64,000 nt of DNA from Rhabditoides inermis (GCA_963966185.1 CAWZYM010000293.1:1-64000), one strand, 5' to 3'. Positions 12,214-24,750 are shown, counted from the stretch's first letter. The notes: generated from the sequence alone by a model not told the origin. Program-made: numbers and translations.

Positions 12214-15200
12214 CCCCCCCCCTTCTTCCTCTCACAATATACTCCTTTCAGCGTTGCACCTCGGTGTCCATCTTACCTGTCTTGGGTGTGCCAGTGCACG
12301 TCACAGCCACACACACCAGCAGAGACGCCCCGTCAGCCGCGTACGAACACACCGCGTCGTTCAACTGAACAACATATCACATGTCTACCCAAAAGCCATC
12401 CGAGTGCCACCCTCCCAGCAAGTGCACCTCGTACTCGCACTCCCCGCCACTCCCCCATCCCACCCTCCCGTCTCCCTTTGCCTACCTCGTCTTTCCTCTC
12501 GTACACCATCTGCAGCACACCGGTGCCATCCGAGTGCCGCCCTCCCATCAAGTGCACCTCATACTCGCACTCCCCGCCACTCCCCCATCCCACCCTCCCG
12601 TCTCCCTTTGCCTACCTCGTCTTTCCTCTCGTACACCATCTGCAGCACACCGGTGCCATCCGAGTGCCGCCCTCCCAGCAAGTGCACCTCATACTCGCAC
12701 TCCCCGCCACTCCCCCATCCCACCCTCCCGTCTCCCTTTGCCTACCTCGTCTTTCCTCTCGTACACCATCTGCAGCACACCGGTGCCATCCGAGTGCCGC
12801 CCTCCCAGCAAGTGCACCTCATACTCGCACTCCCCGCCACTCCCCCATCCCACCCTCCGGTCTCCCCTTGCCTACCTCGTCATTCCCCTCGTACACCATC
12901 TACAGCACACCGGTGCCATCCGAGTGCCGCCCTCCCAGCAAGTGCACCTCATACTCGCACTCCCCGCCACTCCCCGATCCCATCCTCCCGTCTCCCCTTG
13001 CCTACCTCGTCATTCCCCTCGTACACCATCTGCAGCACACCGGTGCCATCCGAGTGCCGGCCTCCCAGCAAGTGCACCTCATACTCGCACTCCCCGCCAC
13101 TCCCCGATCCCATCCTCCCGTCTCCCCTTGCCTACCTCGTCATTACCCTCGTACACCGTCTGCAGCACACCGGTGCCATCCGAGTGCCGGCCTCCCAGCA
13201 AGTACACCTCATACTCGCACTCCCCGCCACTCCCCCATCCCACCCTCCCGTCTCCCCTTGCCTACCTCGTCATTACCCTCGTACACCATCTGCAGCACAC
13301 CGGTGCCATCCGAGTGCCGCCCTCCCAGCAAGTGCACCTCATACTCGCACTCCCCGCCACTCCCCGATCCCATCCTCCCGTCTCCCCTTGCCTACCTCGT
13401 CATTACCCTCGTACACCGTCTGCAGCACACCGGTGCCATCCGAGTGCCGGCCTCCCAGCAAGTACACCTCATACTCGCACTCCACGCCACTCCTCCATCC
13501 CACCCTCCCGTCTCCCCTTGCCTACCTCGTCATTACCCTCGTACACCATCTGCAGCACACCGGTGCCATCCGAGTGCCGCCCTCCCAGCAAGTGCACCTC
13601 ATACTCGCACTCCCCGCCACTCCCCGATCCCATCCTCCCGTCTCCCCTTGCCTACCTCGTCATTACCCTCGTACACCGTCTGCAGCACACCGGTGCCATC
13701 CGAGTGCCGGCCTCCCAGCAAGTACACCTCATACTCGCACTCCACGCCACTCCTCCATCCCACCCTCCCGTCTCCCCTTGCCTACCTCGTCATTACCCTC
13801 GTACACCATCTGCAGCACACCGGTGCCATCCGAGTGCCGCCCTCCCAGCAAGTGCACCTCATACTCGCACTCCCCGCCACTCCCCGATCCCATCCTCCCG
13901 TCTCCCCTTGCCTACCTCGTCAATCCCCTTGTACATCATCTGCAGCACACCGGTGCCATCCGAGTGCCGCCCTCCCAGCAAGTGCACCTCATACTCGCAC
14001 TCCCCGCCACTCCCCGATCCCATCCTCCCGTCTCCCCTTGCCTACCTCGTCATTCCCCTCGTACACCATCTGCAGCACACCGGTGCCATCCGAGTGCCGG
14101 CCTCCCAGCAAGTGCACCTCATACTCGCACTCCCCGCCACTCCCCCATACCATCCTCCCGTCTCCCCTTGCCTACCTCGTCATTCCCCTCGTACACCATC
14201 TGCAGCACACCGGTGCCATCCGAGTGCCGCCCTCCCAGCAAGTGCACCTCATACTCGCACTCCCCGCCACTCCCCCATCCCACCCTCCCGTCTCCCCTTG
14301 CCTACCTCGTCAATCCCCTCGTACATCATCTGCAGCACACCGGTGCCATCCGAGTGCCGGCCTCCCAGCAAGTGCACCTCATACTCGCACTCCCCGCCAC
14401 TCCCCCATCCCATCCTCCCGTCTCCCCTTGCCTACCTCGTCATTCCCCTCGTACACAATCTGCAGCACACCGGTGCCATCCGAGTGCCGCCCTCCCAGCA
14501 AGTGCACCTCATACTCGCACTCCCCGCCACTCCCCGATCCCATCCTCCCGTCTCCCCTTGCCTACCTCGTAATTCCCCTCGTACACAATCTGCAGCACAC
14601 CGGTGCCATCCGAGTGCCGCCCTCCCAGCAAGTGCACCTCATACTCGCACTCCCCGCCACTCCTCCATCCCACCCTCCCGTCTCCCCTTGCCTACCTCGT
14701 CATTACCCTCGTACACCATCTGCAGCACACCGGTGCCATCCGAGTGCCGCCCTCCCAGCAAGTGCACCTCATACTCGCACTCCCCGCCACTCCCCGATCC
14801 CATCCTCCCGTCTCCCCTTGCCTACCTCGTCAATCCCCTCGTACATCATCTGCAGCACACCGGTGCCATCCGAGTGCCGCCCTCCCAGCAAGTGCACCTC
14901 ATACTCGCACTCCCCGCCACTCCCCGATCCCATCCTCCCGTCTCCCCTTGCCTACCTCGTCATTCCCCTCGTACACCATCTGCAGCACACCGGTGCCATC
15001 CGAGTGCCGGCCTCCCAGCAAGTGCACCTCATACTCGCACTCCCCGCCACTCCCCCATACCATCCTCCCGTCTCCCCTTGCCTACCTCGTCATTCCCCTC
15101 GTACACCATCTGCAGCACACCGGTGCCATCCGAGTGCCGCCCTCCCAGCAAGTGCACCTCATACTCGCACTCCCCGCCACTCCCCCATCCCACCCTCCCG

Positions 15201-18200
15201 TCTCCCCTTGCCTACCTCGTCAATCCCCTCGTACATCATCTGCAGCACACCGGTGCCATCCGAGTGCCGGCCTCCCAGCAAGTGCACCTCATACTCGCAC
15301 TCCCCGCCACTCCCCCATCCCATCCTCCCGTCTCCCCTTGCCTACCTCGTCATTCCCCTCGTACACAATCTGCAGCACACCGGTGCCATCCGAGTGCCGC
15401 CCTCCCAGCAAGTGCACCTCATACTCGCACTCCCCGCCACTCCCCGATCCCATCCTCCCGTCTCCCCTTGCCTACCTCGTAATTCCCCTCGTACACAATC
15501 TGCAGCACACCGGTGCCATCCGAGTGCCGGCCTCCCAGCAAGTGCACCTCATACTCGCACTCCCCGCCACTCCCCGATCCCATCCTCCCGTCTCCCCTTG
15601 CCTACCTCGTCATTACCCTCGTACACCGTCTGCAGCACACCGGTGCCATCCGAGTGCCGGCCTCCCAGCAAGTACACCTCATACTCGCACTCCCCGCCAC
15701 TCCCCCATCCCACCCTCCCGTCTCCCCTTGCCTACCTCGTCATTACCCTCGTACACCATCTGCAGCACACCGGTGCCATCCGAGTGCCGCCCTCCCAGCA
15801 AGTGCACCTCATACTCGCACTCCCCGCCACTCCCCGATCCCATCCTCCCGTCTCCCCTTGCCTACCTCGTCATTACCCTCGTACACCGTCTGCAGCACAC
15901 CGGTGCCATCCGAGTGCCGGCCTCCCAGCAAGTACACCTCATACTCGCACTCCACGCCACTCCTCCATCCCACCCTCCCGTCTCCCCTTGCCTACCTCGT
16001 CATTACCCTCGTACACCATCTGCAGCACACCGGTGCCATCCGAGTGCCGCCCTCCCAGCAAGTGCACCTCATACTCGCACTCCCCGCCACTCCCCGATCC
16101 CATCCTCCCGTCTCCCCTTGCCTACCTCGTCATTACCCTCGTACACCGTCTGCAGCACACCGGTGCCATCCGAGTGCCGGCCTCCCAGCAAGTACACCTC
16201 ATACTCGCACTCCACGCCACTCCTCCATCCCACCCTCCCGTCTCCCCTTGCCTACCTCGTCATTACCCTCGTACACCATCTGCAGCACACCGGTGCCATC
16301 CGAGTGCCGCCCTCCCAGCAAGTGCACCTCATACTCGCACTCCCCGCCACTCCCCGATCCCATCCTCCCGTCTCCCCTTGCCTACCTCGTCAATCCCCTT
16401 GTACATCATCTGCAGCACACCGGTGCCATCCGAGTGCCGCCCTCCCAGCAAGTGCACCTCATACTCGCACTCCCCGCCACTCCCCGATCCCATCCTCCCG
16501 TCTCCCCTTGCCTACCTCGTCATTCCCCTCGTACACCATCTGCAGCACACCGGTGCCATCCGAGTGCCGGCCTCCCAGCAAGTGCACCTCATACTCGCAC
16601 TCCCCGCCACTCCCCCATACCATCCTCCCGTCTCCCCTTGCCTACCTCGTCATTCCCCTCGTACACCATCTGCAGCACACCGGTGCCATCCGAGTGCCGC
16701 CCTCCCAGCAAGTGCACCTCATACTCGCACTCCCCGCCACTCCCCCATCCCACCCTCCCGTCTCCCCTTGCCTACCTCGTCAATCCCCTCGTACATCATC
16801 TGCAGCACACCGGTGCCATCCGAGTGCCGGCCTCCCAGCAAGTGCACCTCATACTCGCACTCCCCGCCACTCCCCCATCCCATCCTCCCGTCTCCCCTTG
16901 CCTACCTCGTCATTCCCCTCGTACACAATCTGCAGCACACCGGTGCCATCCGAGTGCCGCCCTCCCAGCAAGTGCACCTCATACTCGCACTCCCCGCCAC
17001 TCCCCGATCCCATCCTCCCGTCTCCCCTTGCCTACCTCGTAATTCCCCTCGTACACAATCTGCAGCACACCGGTGCCATCCGAGTGCCGCCCTCCCAGCA
17101 AGTGCACCTCATACTCGCACTCCCCGCCACTCCCCGATCCCATCCTCCCGTCTCCCCTTGCCTACCTCGTCAATCCCCTCGTACATCATCTGCAGCACAC
17201 CGGTGCCATCCGAGTGCCGCCCTCCCAGCAAGTGCACCTCATGCTCGCACTCCCCGCCACTCCCCCATCCCACCTTCCCGTCTCCCCTTGCCTACCTCGT
17301 AATTCCCCTCGTACACAATCTGCAGCACACCGGTGCCATCCGAGTGCCACCCTCCCAGCAAGTGCACCTCATACTCGCACTCCCCGCCACTCCCCCATCC
17401 CACCTTCCCGTCTCCCCTTGCCTACCTCGTAATTCCCCTCGTACACAATCTGCAGCACACCGGTGCCATCCGAGTGCCACCCTCCCAGCAAGTGCACCTC
17501 ATACTCGCACTCCCCGCCACTCCCCCATCCCACCTTCCCGTCTCCCCTTGCCTACCTCGTAATTCCCCTCGTACACAATCTGCAGCACACCGGTGCCATC
17601 CGAGTGCCGCCCTCCCAGCAAGTGCACCTCATACTCGCACTCCCCGCCACTCCCCCATCCCATCCTCCCGTCTCCCCTTGCCTACCTCGTCATTCCCCTC
17701 GTACACCATCTGCAGCACACCGGTGCCATCCGAGTGCCACCCTCCCAGCAAGTGCACCTCATACTCGCACTCCACGCCACTCCCCGATCCCATCCTCCCG
17801 TCTCCCCTTGCCTACCTCGTCATTCCCCTCGTACACCATCTGCAGCACACCGGTGCCATCCGAGTGCCGCCCTCCCAGCAAGTGCACCTCATACTCGCAC
17901 TCCCCGCCACTCCCCCCATCCCATCCTCCCGTCTCCCCTTGCCTACCTCGTCATTCCCCTCGTACACCATCTGCAGCACACCGGTGCTATCCGAGTGCCG
18001 CCCTCCCAGCAAGTGCACCTCATACTCGCACTCCCCGCCACTCCCCCATCCCATCCTCCCGTCTCCCCTTGCCTACCTCGTCATTCCCCTCGTACACCAT
18101 CTGCAGCACACCGGTGCCATCCGAGTGCCACCCTCCCAGCAAGTGCACCTCATACTCGCACTCCCCGCCACTCCCCCATCCCATCCTCCCGTCTCCCCTT

Positions 18201-18440
18201 GCCTACCTCGTCATTCCCCTCGTACACCATCTGCAGCACACCGGTGCCATCCGAGTGCCGCCCTCCCAGCAAGTGCACCTCATACTCGCACTCCCCGCCA
18301 CTCCCCCATCCCATCCTCCCGTCTCCCCTTGCCTACCTCGTCATTCCCCTCGTACACCATCTGCAGCACACCGGTGCCATCCGAGTGCCGCCCTCCCAGC
18401 AAGTGCACCTCATACTCGCACTCCCCGCCACTCCCCGATC
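9700..18440. repeat. ~130-bp satellite array (~65 units)
   Basis: The unit is 130 bp: GGTGCCATCC recurs at 9961, 10091, 10221, 10351 and so on to about 18375. A few units have indels (around 17910). Because 130 is not divisible by 3 and the unit has no plus-strand stop in any frame, open frames of up to about 1800 codons arise. They are artefacts, with all three frames reading the same DNA in rotation. Variants mark higher-order copies: the variant CCTCGTAATTCCCC appears at 11874, 14564, 15474 and 17034. The minus strand of each unit contains part of the exon at 18489-18337 and its splice donor, so the array probably grew from an exon-intron junction. Confidence 0.95.
12076..14766. repeat. 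2.69-kb tandem duplication, second copy
   Basis: Near-identical repeat of 9383-12075: same unique leader, same order of unit variants, and only a few substitutions plus a CT-tract length difference. Beyond it, 14600-15490 repeats about seven units (910 bp) of this copy and 15490-17040 about twelve units (1560 bp). The array has therefore expanded by block duplication as well as unit by unit. Confidence 0.85.
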
Positions 18441-19147
18441 CACCACCGCGACGCACCGTATACGAACACTCCACACGCAGCATGTCCAACTGAAACGAGT
18501 GGATGTAAGTACAACTGCCAACACTGCGGAGGGAAAGTGAGAGGGGGGGGGGAAGAGGAAGACGACCCACCAACGACCTCTCTTCGAGGGGCAGCCACAC
18601 AATGTGCTCCTTGGGAAGGCATTGATAGTGTGGGAGATGAGGGTGCTCGCCGCTGCTCCGCCTTGCTCTCAACCATACACGAGCGCTTGTAGAGACTCTT
18701 CTTCTGAAATATCCCATCATTCAATCTTATTCCATGTCCGATACAGAGCATTTCTGCTACAACACTAAATTCAATCTACTCACTCAGCCCCACTCAGCCC
18801 GCCTTGATTCAGTGAAACAATGCTTCATAATTGCAACAATGATTGGCGGTTCTATAGGAAATGCACTAGCGCGAGAACGATGCTATAGAAAACAATACCG
18901 TACCCACCTCATTGTGGAGGGAACATGGCGATACGATAGTCGAGTATTTGGCTGCCGCCTATCGTCGACGAATCACAGTTCCCCGAAATGGCTTGAATCT
19001 GGGTGAATTAGGGTGAGATATGGTTACATATGCCACTATACGCACCGTATTCGAGGTGAAAGAGAGAGGGGCGAACCACAGGTGAGACAGGTCCTTGGTC
19101 GATCCTGCCACCGCGTGCGTAACGGACTTGCGATATGTCTGGAACAC
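18337..19147 (-). CDS. Partial unidentified gene, exons next to satellite
   Basis: Three exons are supported. 19147 to about 19053 reads TYRKSVTHAVAGSTKDLSHL... with a CAG acceptor and GTGCGT donor. About 18704-18580 follows a TTTCAG, but its frame is unclear. 18489-18337 (153 nt, phase 0) reads LDMLRVECSYTV... then a Gly/Ser linker, then YEVHLLGGRHSDGTGVLQ..., ending at GAG|GTAGGC. The last exon runs into the first satellite unit, so the downstream partner exon must lie inside or past the array (candidates at 12364 and 9673). No family is recognised. The paired Cys and LxxxxVxCSY pattern suggests an extracellular repeat domain. It could be a pseudogene. Confidence 0.4.
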
Positions 19148-19159
19148 ACGCAATACAAG

Positions 19160-19848
19160 TAAGGAATGGTAACGCATTCATACTGAAGGTATTATCGATT
19201 TGAACAAACGTAGTGAGCGGTTGCGAAATGTGCGAAACCGCATAGTCCACTATGCGACTCTGCTGTGAGGGGTGAGTGAGTCATGCGCCGGGTGAGTGAG
19301 TCATACGCCGCGCGGGAAAATGCGGAAAAACCGGAAACAGCTTTTGTCCGCTTATGGCGTGATGCGGAACGTACCTGATGGTGGAATAGAGTGCGAGGCT
19401 AAGTTGAAATAACAATCACTCAAAATACCTCGCCGGCTTGTAACACACAGTCAATCGATATATCACGGACAATGGAATTCATGGATTGCGGGCGGGAAAC
19501 TTTATTAGAGCATAAAGGTTATGACGGACACAAACGACGAAACTCATGTCATTGAATTAGGAAATTACAAAGAAATGATTAAAATAAACAAACAAACCTC
19601 ATGTTGACACCAGCGGTGCGGTGAAGAGGAAGAGAGAAGGGGCATTTGGCGCGCGTTTCGCAATTAGGCGGGTAGACAATTATGTCATCAAACTGGATAT
19701 ACAATACGTGATATACATTTCCTAATATAACACGTTAATAATGTGGGTTATAACAACTAGAGAAATACCGAAACACAACAACACCGGGAAACAAAATGGA
19801 AAAAGGCATCATAAATGAGAGAGTGAGTGATGAAAGCAAACGTTCTGA

Positions 19849-19886
<38 letters not shown>

Positions 19887-20430
19887 CTAGGAATAGGGAG
19901 AGGTTCTATGCAACTTATACTTATGACCGCGAGGGACACTACTGGCGGGTGTAAGGCGTTAGCGCAAATGTACTGTCGAATGGTCTGACATCAATTTAAG
20001 AGATGTGAGAGATAATATTGTGTGTATAATATAATTCAGGGAGATAGTTTGCCGCGTCACTGTAGAAAATTGATATACCCTCTAGTCGCAATTATTATAT
20101 GTGTATTCGTGTGAAAGAGATGGGCAGAGAAAGAAACAGAGAGACCGAGAGAAAGGGAGGGATAGAAAGGTAGAAAGGGAAAAAGAGAGTTCACTTATAT
20201 GTAAATTTGTTGTATTCCTACATGTGCCTTTGAAGACCGTATGGGATTTAACTAGGTATATTTTCCGTTTTTCATTTAATTTTAATTCATTTGTGCACAA
20301 GAAATGCTCAACGAGACAAAAAAAAACAAATCGTGCAATATCGATGGATTTTAAATGTCTGTTGTTAGTTATCACTCTACATTACAGTCTATACAAATAC
20401 AATGCCGTTTATCTTCTGCAGTGTTCGCAC
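19160..20430. other. Non-coding stretch
   Basis: About 1.3 kb in which no exon can be supported on either strand. It contains a GA tract at 19855-19882 and a degenerate direct repeat GGGTGAGTGAGTCAT at 19267-19305. It may be a long intron or intergenic DNA between the unresolved gene at 18-19 kb and the broken gene copy at 20.4-21.4 kb. Confidence 0.5.
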
Positions 20431-20435
20431 GTCCA

Positions 20436-20674
20436 CCTCCCCCTCTCCCCTGTCGGAGCCGTCGTTGACCCACTTCCAGAAGGCACTGAGCCTCTCCAGC
20501 CAAATCTCCCACATCTCCTACAACTAATGGGCGGTGTCAGAGGGGGCGGAGCATGCACCTGCAGCTCCCTTCCATCGGGATGAGTGAGGAAAGTGGTGAT
20601 ATGGCAGTTCTGATTGGAGATTTTAACAGAGAGAAAGAGAGAAAGTAAGGGGGGGGGAGAGAGAGAGAGGAGAG

Positions 20675-20715
<41 letters not shown>

Positions 20716-20889
20716 TACCTTCTTGTGGCTGCAACCGTAGGAGTGCATGTGGTGTTTGTAGGAACGGATGGAAGCCGCTAGAACCAGCTGCCTCCTGAAC
20801 AAATCTCTGAAGATTCTGTCTCCCGTGCTTTCAATGTCCACATTGCTCGAGACAACGACTACCTGCCGCCACGTGCCCCTGTAACAGCT

Positions 20890-20959
<70 letters not shown>

Positions 20960-21439
20960 TCCTCTCCCAATTGCGTACTTGAGGTTGATATTGGCATAGG
21001 CAAGCGCCTTGTAGCCGAAAGCATGGTGGCCTTGTGCCTTTGCGGGCATCGATGACCCGAGTGTGTTCAGGTGGGGAAGGAGCGACCGCATGTTCCCATC
21101 ACCATACCGCCGCCTTCTGAAAGAGAAACAGACAATGATAGAAGCCGGTGTGCTTACCTCTGTGAATCGCCAGCGCTCCGCCACTCGAAGCGTTCAAATA
21201 CGCTTCATTTTCGCGTCGAAGTCATCCGTCTTTAGTCGCAGAGTTACAATAATAGTCTAATCAAAGCCGAGCAACGGTGAAACGTACCGCGCATGTGTGC
21301 GTTGCCGATATCATCACACTGTTTTCGGATGATGTTTCGCTTCTTCACGGATTAAGTCGCCTTGACCATTTTCCCAGCTTACAGGAGATTGTTACCGGGC
21401 GGAAACGCATCGGGCAGCGTGTCTTCTCCCTGACACAAA

Positions 21440-21440
<1 letters not shown>
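20436..21440 (-). pseudogene. Broken gene segment, copy A (inverted duplicate of 31.8 kb)
   Basis: Recognisable exons on the minus strand read LKTDDFDAKMKRI-stop, NMRSLLPHLNTLG...HHAFGYKALAYANINLK, IFRDLFRRQLVLAASIRSYK, NCHITTFLTHPDGRE and EMWEIWLERLSAFWKW. They align with 31799-32820 on the opposite strand. This copy has a TGA where the other has ATGTGG (about 21188), and one extra base after AAGGCGGCGG, so the frame is lost at two places. A third stop occurs in the most upstream block. Splice sites and even the CT tract after the GTACGC donor are shared. The protein family is not recognised. It is probably a pseudogene or a badly damaged paralogue. Confidence 0.6.
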
Positions 21441-21480
<40 letters not shown>

Positions 21481-21568
21481 CCCGATCATCGTGAACTGAA
21501 ATCCGACTCTTCCAGGAAAATATCGAAACTAATACTTTAATTACGATTTATTTTATTACGATCACTGA

Positions 21569-21771
21569 TCACTCGCACTGATTGGCGGGCTTCTTGCAGA
21601 CGTAGGGGAGATAGGTGCCGCATCCAACGAACTCCCACGCATTCTCTGTGGCGTTCTAAAAATGAGGATTAAAGAAAGAGAGAAAGAAGGTGATCGAGAG
21701 TGAGCGAGAAAGCGAGAGAGAACGGCAGCCCGAACTTTTCTCTATTGGGTGTTCCGCGGACAATCCGCCGT

Positions 21772-21809
<38 letters not shown>

Positions 21810-22139
21810 CACCCTAGCCACACAGAGGCAGTCTCCACCCTGCATCGGCTTGTAGTCGAGCGCAGTACTGGAAGTTACGGCATTACGGTATTTTTTCTCT
21901 TTCCCCTCTCCCTCTTCCATCTCTCACCCGTCCAAGTAGGAATAGTCCATGCGAGAGTCGCACTCGACACCCAGCCAGTAGAACATCTTCGTCAGACCTG
22001 CACAGATGGATGCGTGTGCGTGTTCTCGTGCACTCACCCGCCACAAAGTACTCCTCGAACGGGCTGTGAATCGACACGAGGTTCGCGTTCATTCCACGGC
22101 ACACATCCGACGCAGAGAAGAAATTGTCTTGGCCGTTCT

Positions 22140-22179
<40 letters not shown>

Positions 22180-22674
22180 CACCTTCTTCGGGTTGACGTA
22201 ACAGCTGTCGGTGTAGTCCAGGTAGCGCCAGCCCGTTTCGCACTTCTGCAACGCACAAACGCGATTATTCGCGGGGCGACCAGCGATTCGCGCACCTTGC
22301 ACTCGTGCTGGGGGGACGTTGTTCACGGCCGGTTGGTGTAGGGGTTGAACGGGGTCGTGGGTCCGGAACCGCGCGTGGTGGTCCTTTGGGGAGTGTCGGT
22401 GGGGTTCTCGGACGCGTACGGGTACGTCTGCCACGTGTAGTCTCCAGTCGGCTCGTCGGACGAGGCGCCGGTGTAAGGGCGGATGGAGGGCTGGGAGGAC
22501 GAGGGACCAGTGTACGGCTCGTTCGTCCCCGTGGGCGTGGGGTCCTCGGACGCGAAGGGATAGGTGCCGGCGGTCCACGAGGTGGGCGAGGGAGGCGACG
22601 GACACTGCTGCTGCGCCGGAGAGGAGCACACATAGCGCTGGGCGATCTGGAAACAAGGGAGGTGAGGGAGACAA

Positions 22675-22727
<53 letters not shown>

Positions 22728-22845
22728 ACGCACAGCACAGTCGACCGACGACCACTTTGAGTTCTTGGTGTTCACCGACACACATCCATTGGGGTAGGAG
22801 GGCTCGCCTGGAACGTATCTGTGTTTCTCTCTCTCTCTCTCTCCA

Positions 22846-22876
<31 letters not shown>

Positions 22877-23642
22877 CATCTCTCTCTCTCCTCTCTCTCT
22901 CCATCTCTATCTCTCTCCTCTCTATCTCTCCATCTCTCTCCACCCACCGACAGCCCAGTTCCTGTATGTGTATGTGAATGGCGTCCAGTCCATCCATGTC
23001 CATCCTTCCTTGTTCTGGAATCCTCCCACCCAGTACGCGTCCACAGACTGATCCGACACCAGAACGTCTGCAACCACATGCAAATTATATTTTTTTTTCT
23101 TTTTTCATTGCTCCTTCATAGCAGATATCATATGTGCTAGGCTCACATTCTCACCAAGGCATGAAACAAACCCAATTGATCGAACCCACCGATGAGGAAC
23201 GCTTCGTTGGAGTCCTGCATTTTTGCGAGGCTGCCTCCCCTGAAAACAATGTCTATAGTTTTACAACGATCCTTTTTCACATCTCTCTCTCCTTTTCCAA
23301 TCACTCCAACCCCCCACCTCGATACACACTCCATCTGCGCGTCTTGAAAGGAGAGCGAGAATCCGGGGAGCTGAAATGTTTCAACGGTGTCAATAAGCAT
23401 ACAAACAATAGTCGGAATCGGCGAGTTAGCCTTTGGCTGTGCGCTCAGCAGCCGCCGGTGGGCACGCGACGCGCACCTGGCTCGCTCTAATACTCTCCCT
23501 GTGTGAGAGAAGCGAAACTTCTCTGATTAATAAATGAACAACGAACATCATAGCATAGCTGCTTCTCCTCGTCGTACTTGGCACCCGACGGGCAGGGCTG
23601 GGCGAGTGAGAGAGGGAGGAGGAGGAGGAGGGGTAGCATCAT
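21569..23642 (-). CDS. Secreted protein with two C-type lectin domains
   Basis: Eleven exons on the minus strand: 23642-23547, 23370-23318, 23239-23190, 23067-22944, 22818-22734, 22646-22296, 22245-22183, 22137-22038, 21997-21928, 21867-21813 and 21655-21569. All phases agree (378 codons). A signal peptide (MMLPLLLLLPLSLAQ) follows a TATTCAG trans-splice-like acceptor 3 nt upstream. CTLD1 (residues about 16-145) has FSLSFQDAQMECVSRGGSLA, YWVGGF and NWAVGGYVPGEPSYPNGC. A Ser/Thr/Pro-rich linker with repeated TYPFASEDPT / TYPYASENPT and YTGPSSS / YTGASSD units follows. CTLD2 (about 252-377) has CETGWRYLDYTDSCY, YWLGV, YSYLDG and VGCGTYLPYVCKKP. Such proteins bind carbohydrate or act in nematode immunity. 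No clear EPN/WND calcium motif is visible. One in-frame TGA (22325-22323, codon 244) sits at the end of the linker. AATAAA is at 21552-21547. Confidence 0.85.
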
Positions 23643-24750
23643 TACCTGAATAGTAGTACTCAGTACTTCAGTACACGAATTTAGACAAAGTGACATCATT
23701 AAATTAGAATATGCTCCGATCAGTGGCGCGATTCGGTCTGATTTATACGTACCCCCGTCTGCTTTTATCAAACTTTTTGATCGCCTTATCGTTTCGTCTC
23801 CTTGGCTTTACGTATTATCTGCATAGAATTGGGCGTATGTGATTCACTAAAACTCGAGATATCGCTTCTGCTATCACTGACAGCCAGCCAGGAACAATGA
23901 TGTCATTGACCGAGCTATTCGTATGTTTGTCGCAATGTAACCAAGGGATCGCTAGAAATGGCTAGGAAGTCTCATCATTTTACAACGCGAGTACTGCATT
24001 TCATTCGATCCTTCAAGTGAAGTATGACTAAAAAAGTATAATTATTTTTTTCTGCCTTCTCTACCTGGTTCTACAACAGTTCTCAGACTCATTTATTTGC
24101 AAGCGTACACGGTCCAGAAAGCATGAGGAATCCTCCACCAAGCAGGAAAGTGATTATTATCACCATGTTTTCCGATTGGACCGCCTTCCCGACCTGGTTG
24201 TTCTAGCACTTATGACTATGCATGTCCTAGTTGTTGTTTCATACCACATACCACTCAACTCGCTGCTGCATATCTCACCATGAGCGATAGCTCCTGCGTG
24301 AAAGTTTCCCAGTGCCATTCCTCCTTGTGAGTTAATCGATAATCGATCAATAATGACCCGCCCTCTCTGTCTGGTTGATGGGGGTTGAGGCTGGCTGGAC
24401 TGGAGTGGATGTCGCTGAGAGAGTGGCAGAGCTGCCGATGCCTCCGAGGATTTCTGAGAGGAGGGAAGAGAGAAAGATAATGCGCATCATCTTGTGATCC
24501 CGACATAATCGGGATCACTCGCAGTGATTGGAGAGAAATGACGTCCTCGCTCTCATTCCCGTGTACCTCCTCCCCCAAAATGAAACAATTCGTCAATTCG
24601 TTCGCTGTTTCCCCTTTCTAGTAGTACGAATGGTGATGGCTGCTGTGCGGCCGATCACCGTTCGATTCAACAAACACACCAAGTATGGTGTCTTCACGGT
24701 GCCCGTAAGATTTCCACACGCACTTCCACTCATTCCGGACAAGTATCCCT
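23643..24750. other. Spacer between lectin gene and LINE
   Basis: About 1.1 kb with no supported exon apart from the possible 47-codon frame listed separately. A 19-nt stretch around 24513 (ATCACTCGCAGTGATTGG) nearly repeats the stop-codon region of the lectin gene (21569), which may be a relic of a paralogue. Confidence 0.4.
24347..24490 (-). CDS. Possible 47-residue secreted peptide
   Basis: An uninterrupted 47-codon frame starts MMRIIFLSSLLSEILGGIGS and ends AGHY. It has a short hydrophobic leader followed by a Ser/Thr/Pro/Gln-rich tail, like a signal peptide plus small peptide. A perfect 9-bp-arm palindrome (TGATCCCGA-5 nt-TCGGGATCA, 24495-24517) lies just upstream of the ATG. There is no trans-splice acceptor or family match, and the TTTCTCTCTTCCCTCCTCTCAG inside could instead be a splice acceptor of a longer gene. 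Low certainty. Confidence 0.2.
   Translation of the reverse strand: MMRIIFLSSLLSEILGGIGSSATLSATSTPVQPASTPINQTERAGHY

Noticed and set aside
9680..18440. CRISPR-like array
   Set aside because: Units are contiguous 130-bp repeats without unique spacers, and this is a nematode genome.
9322..18692. Very long plus-strand open frames (up to about 1800 codons) rich in Pro/Ser/His
   Set aside because: They are the 130-bp satellite read in rotating frames. Several overlap the same DNA in different phases, and the exon-like signal is on the minus strand.
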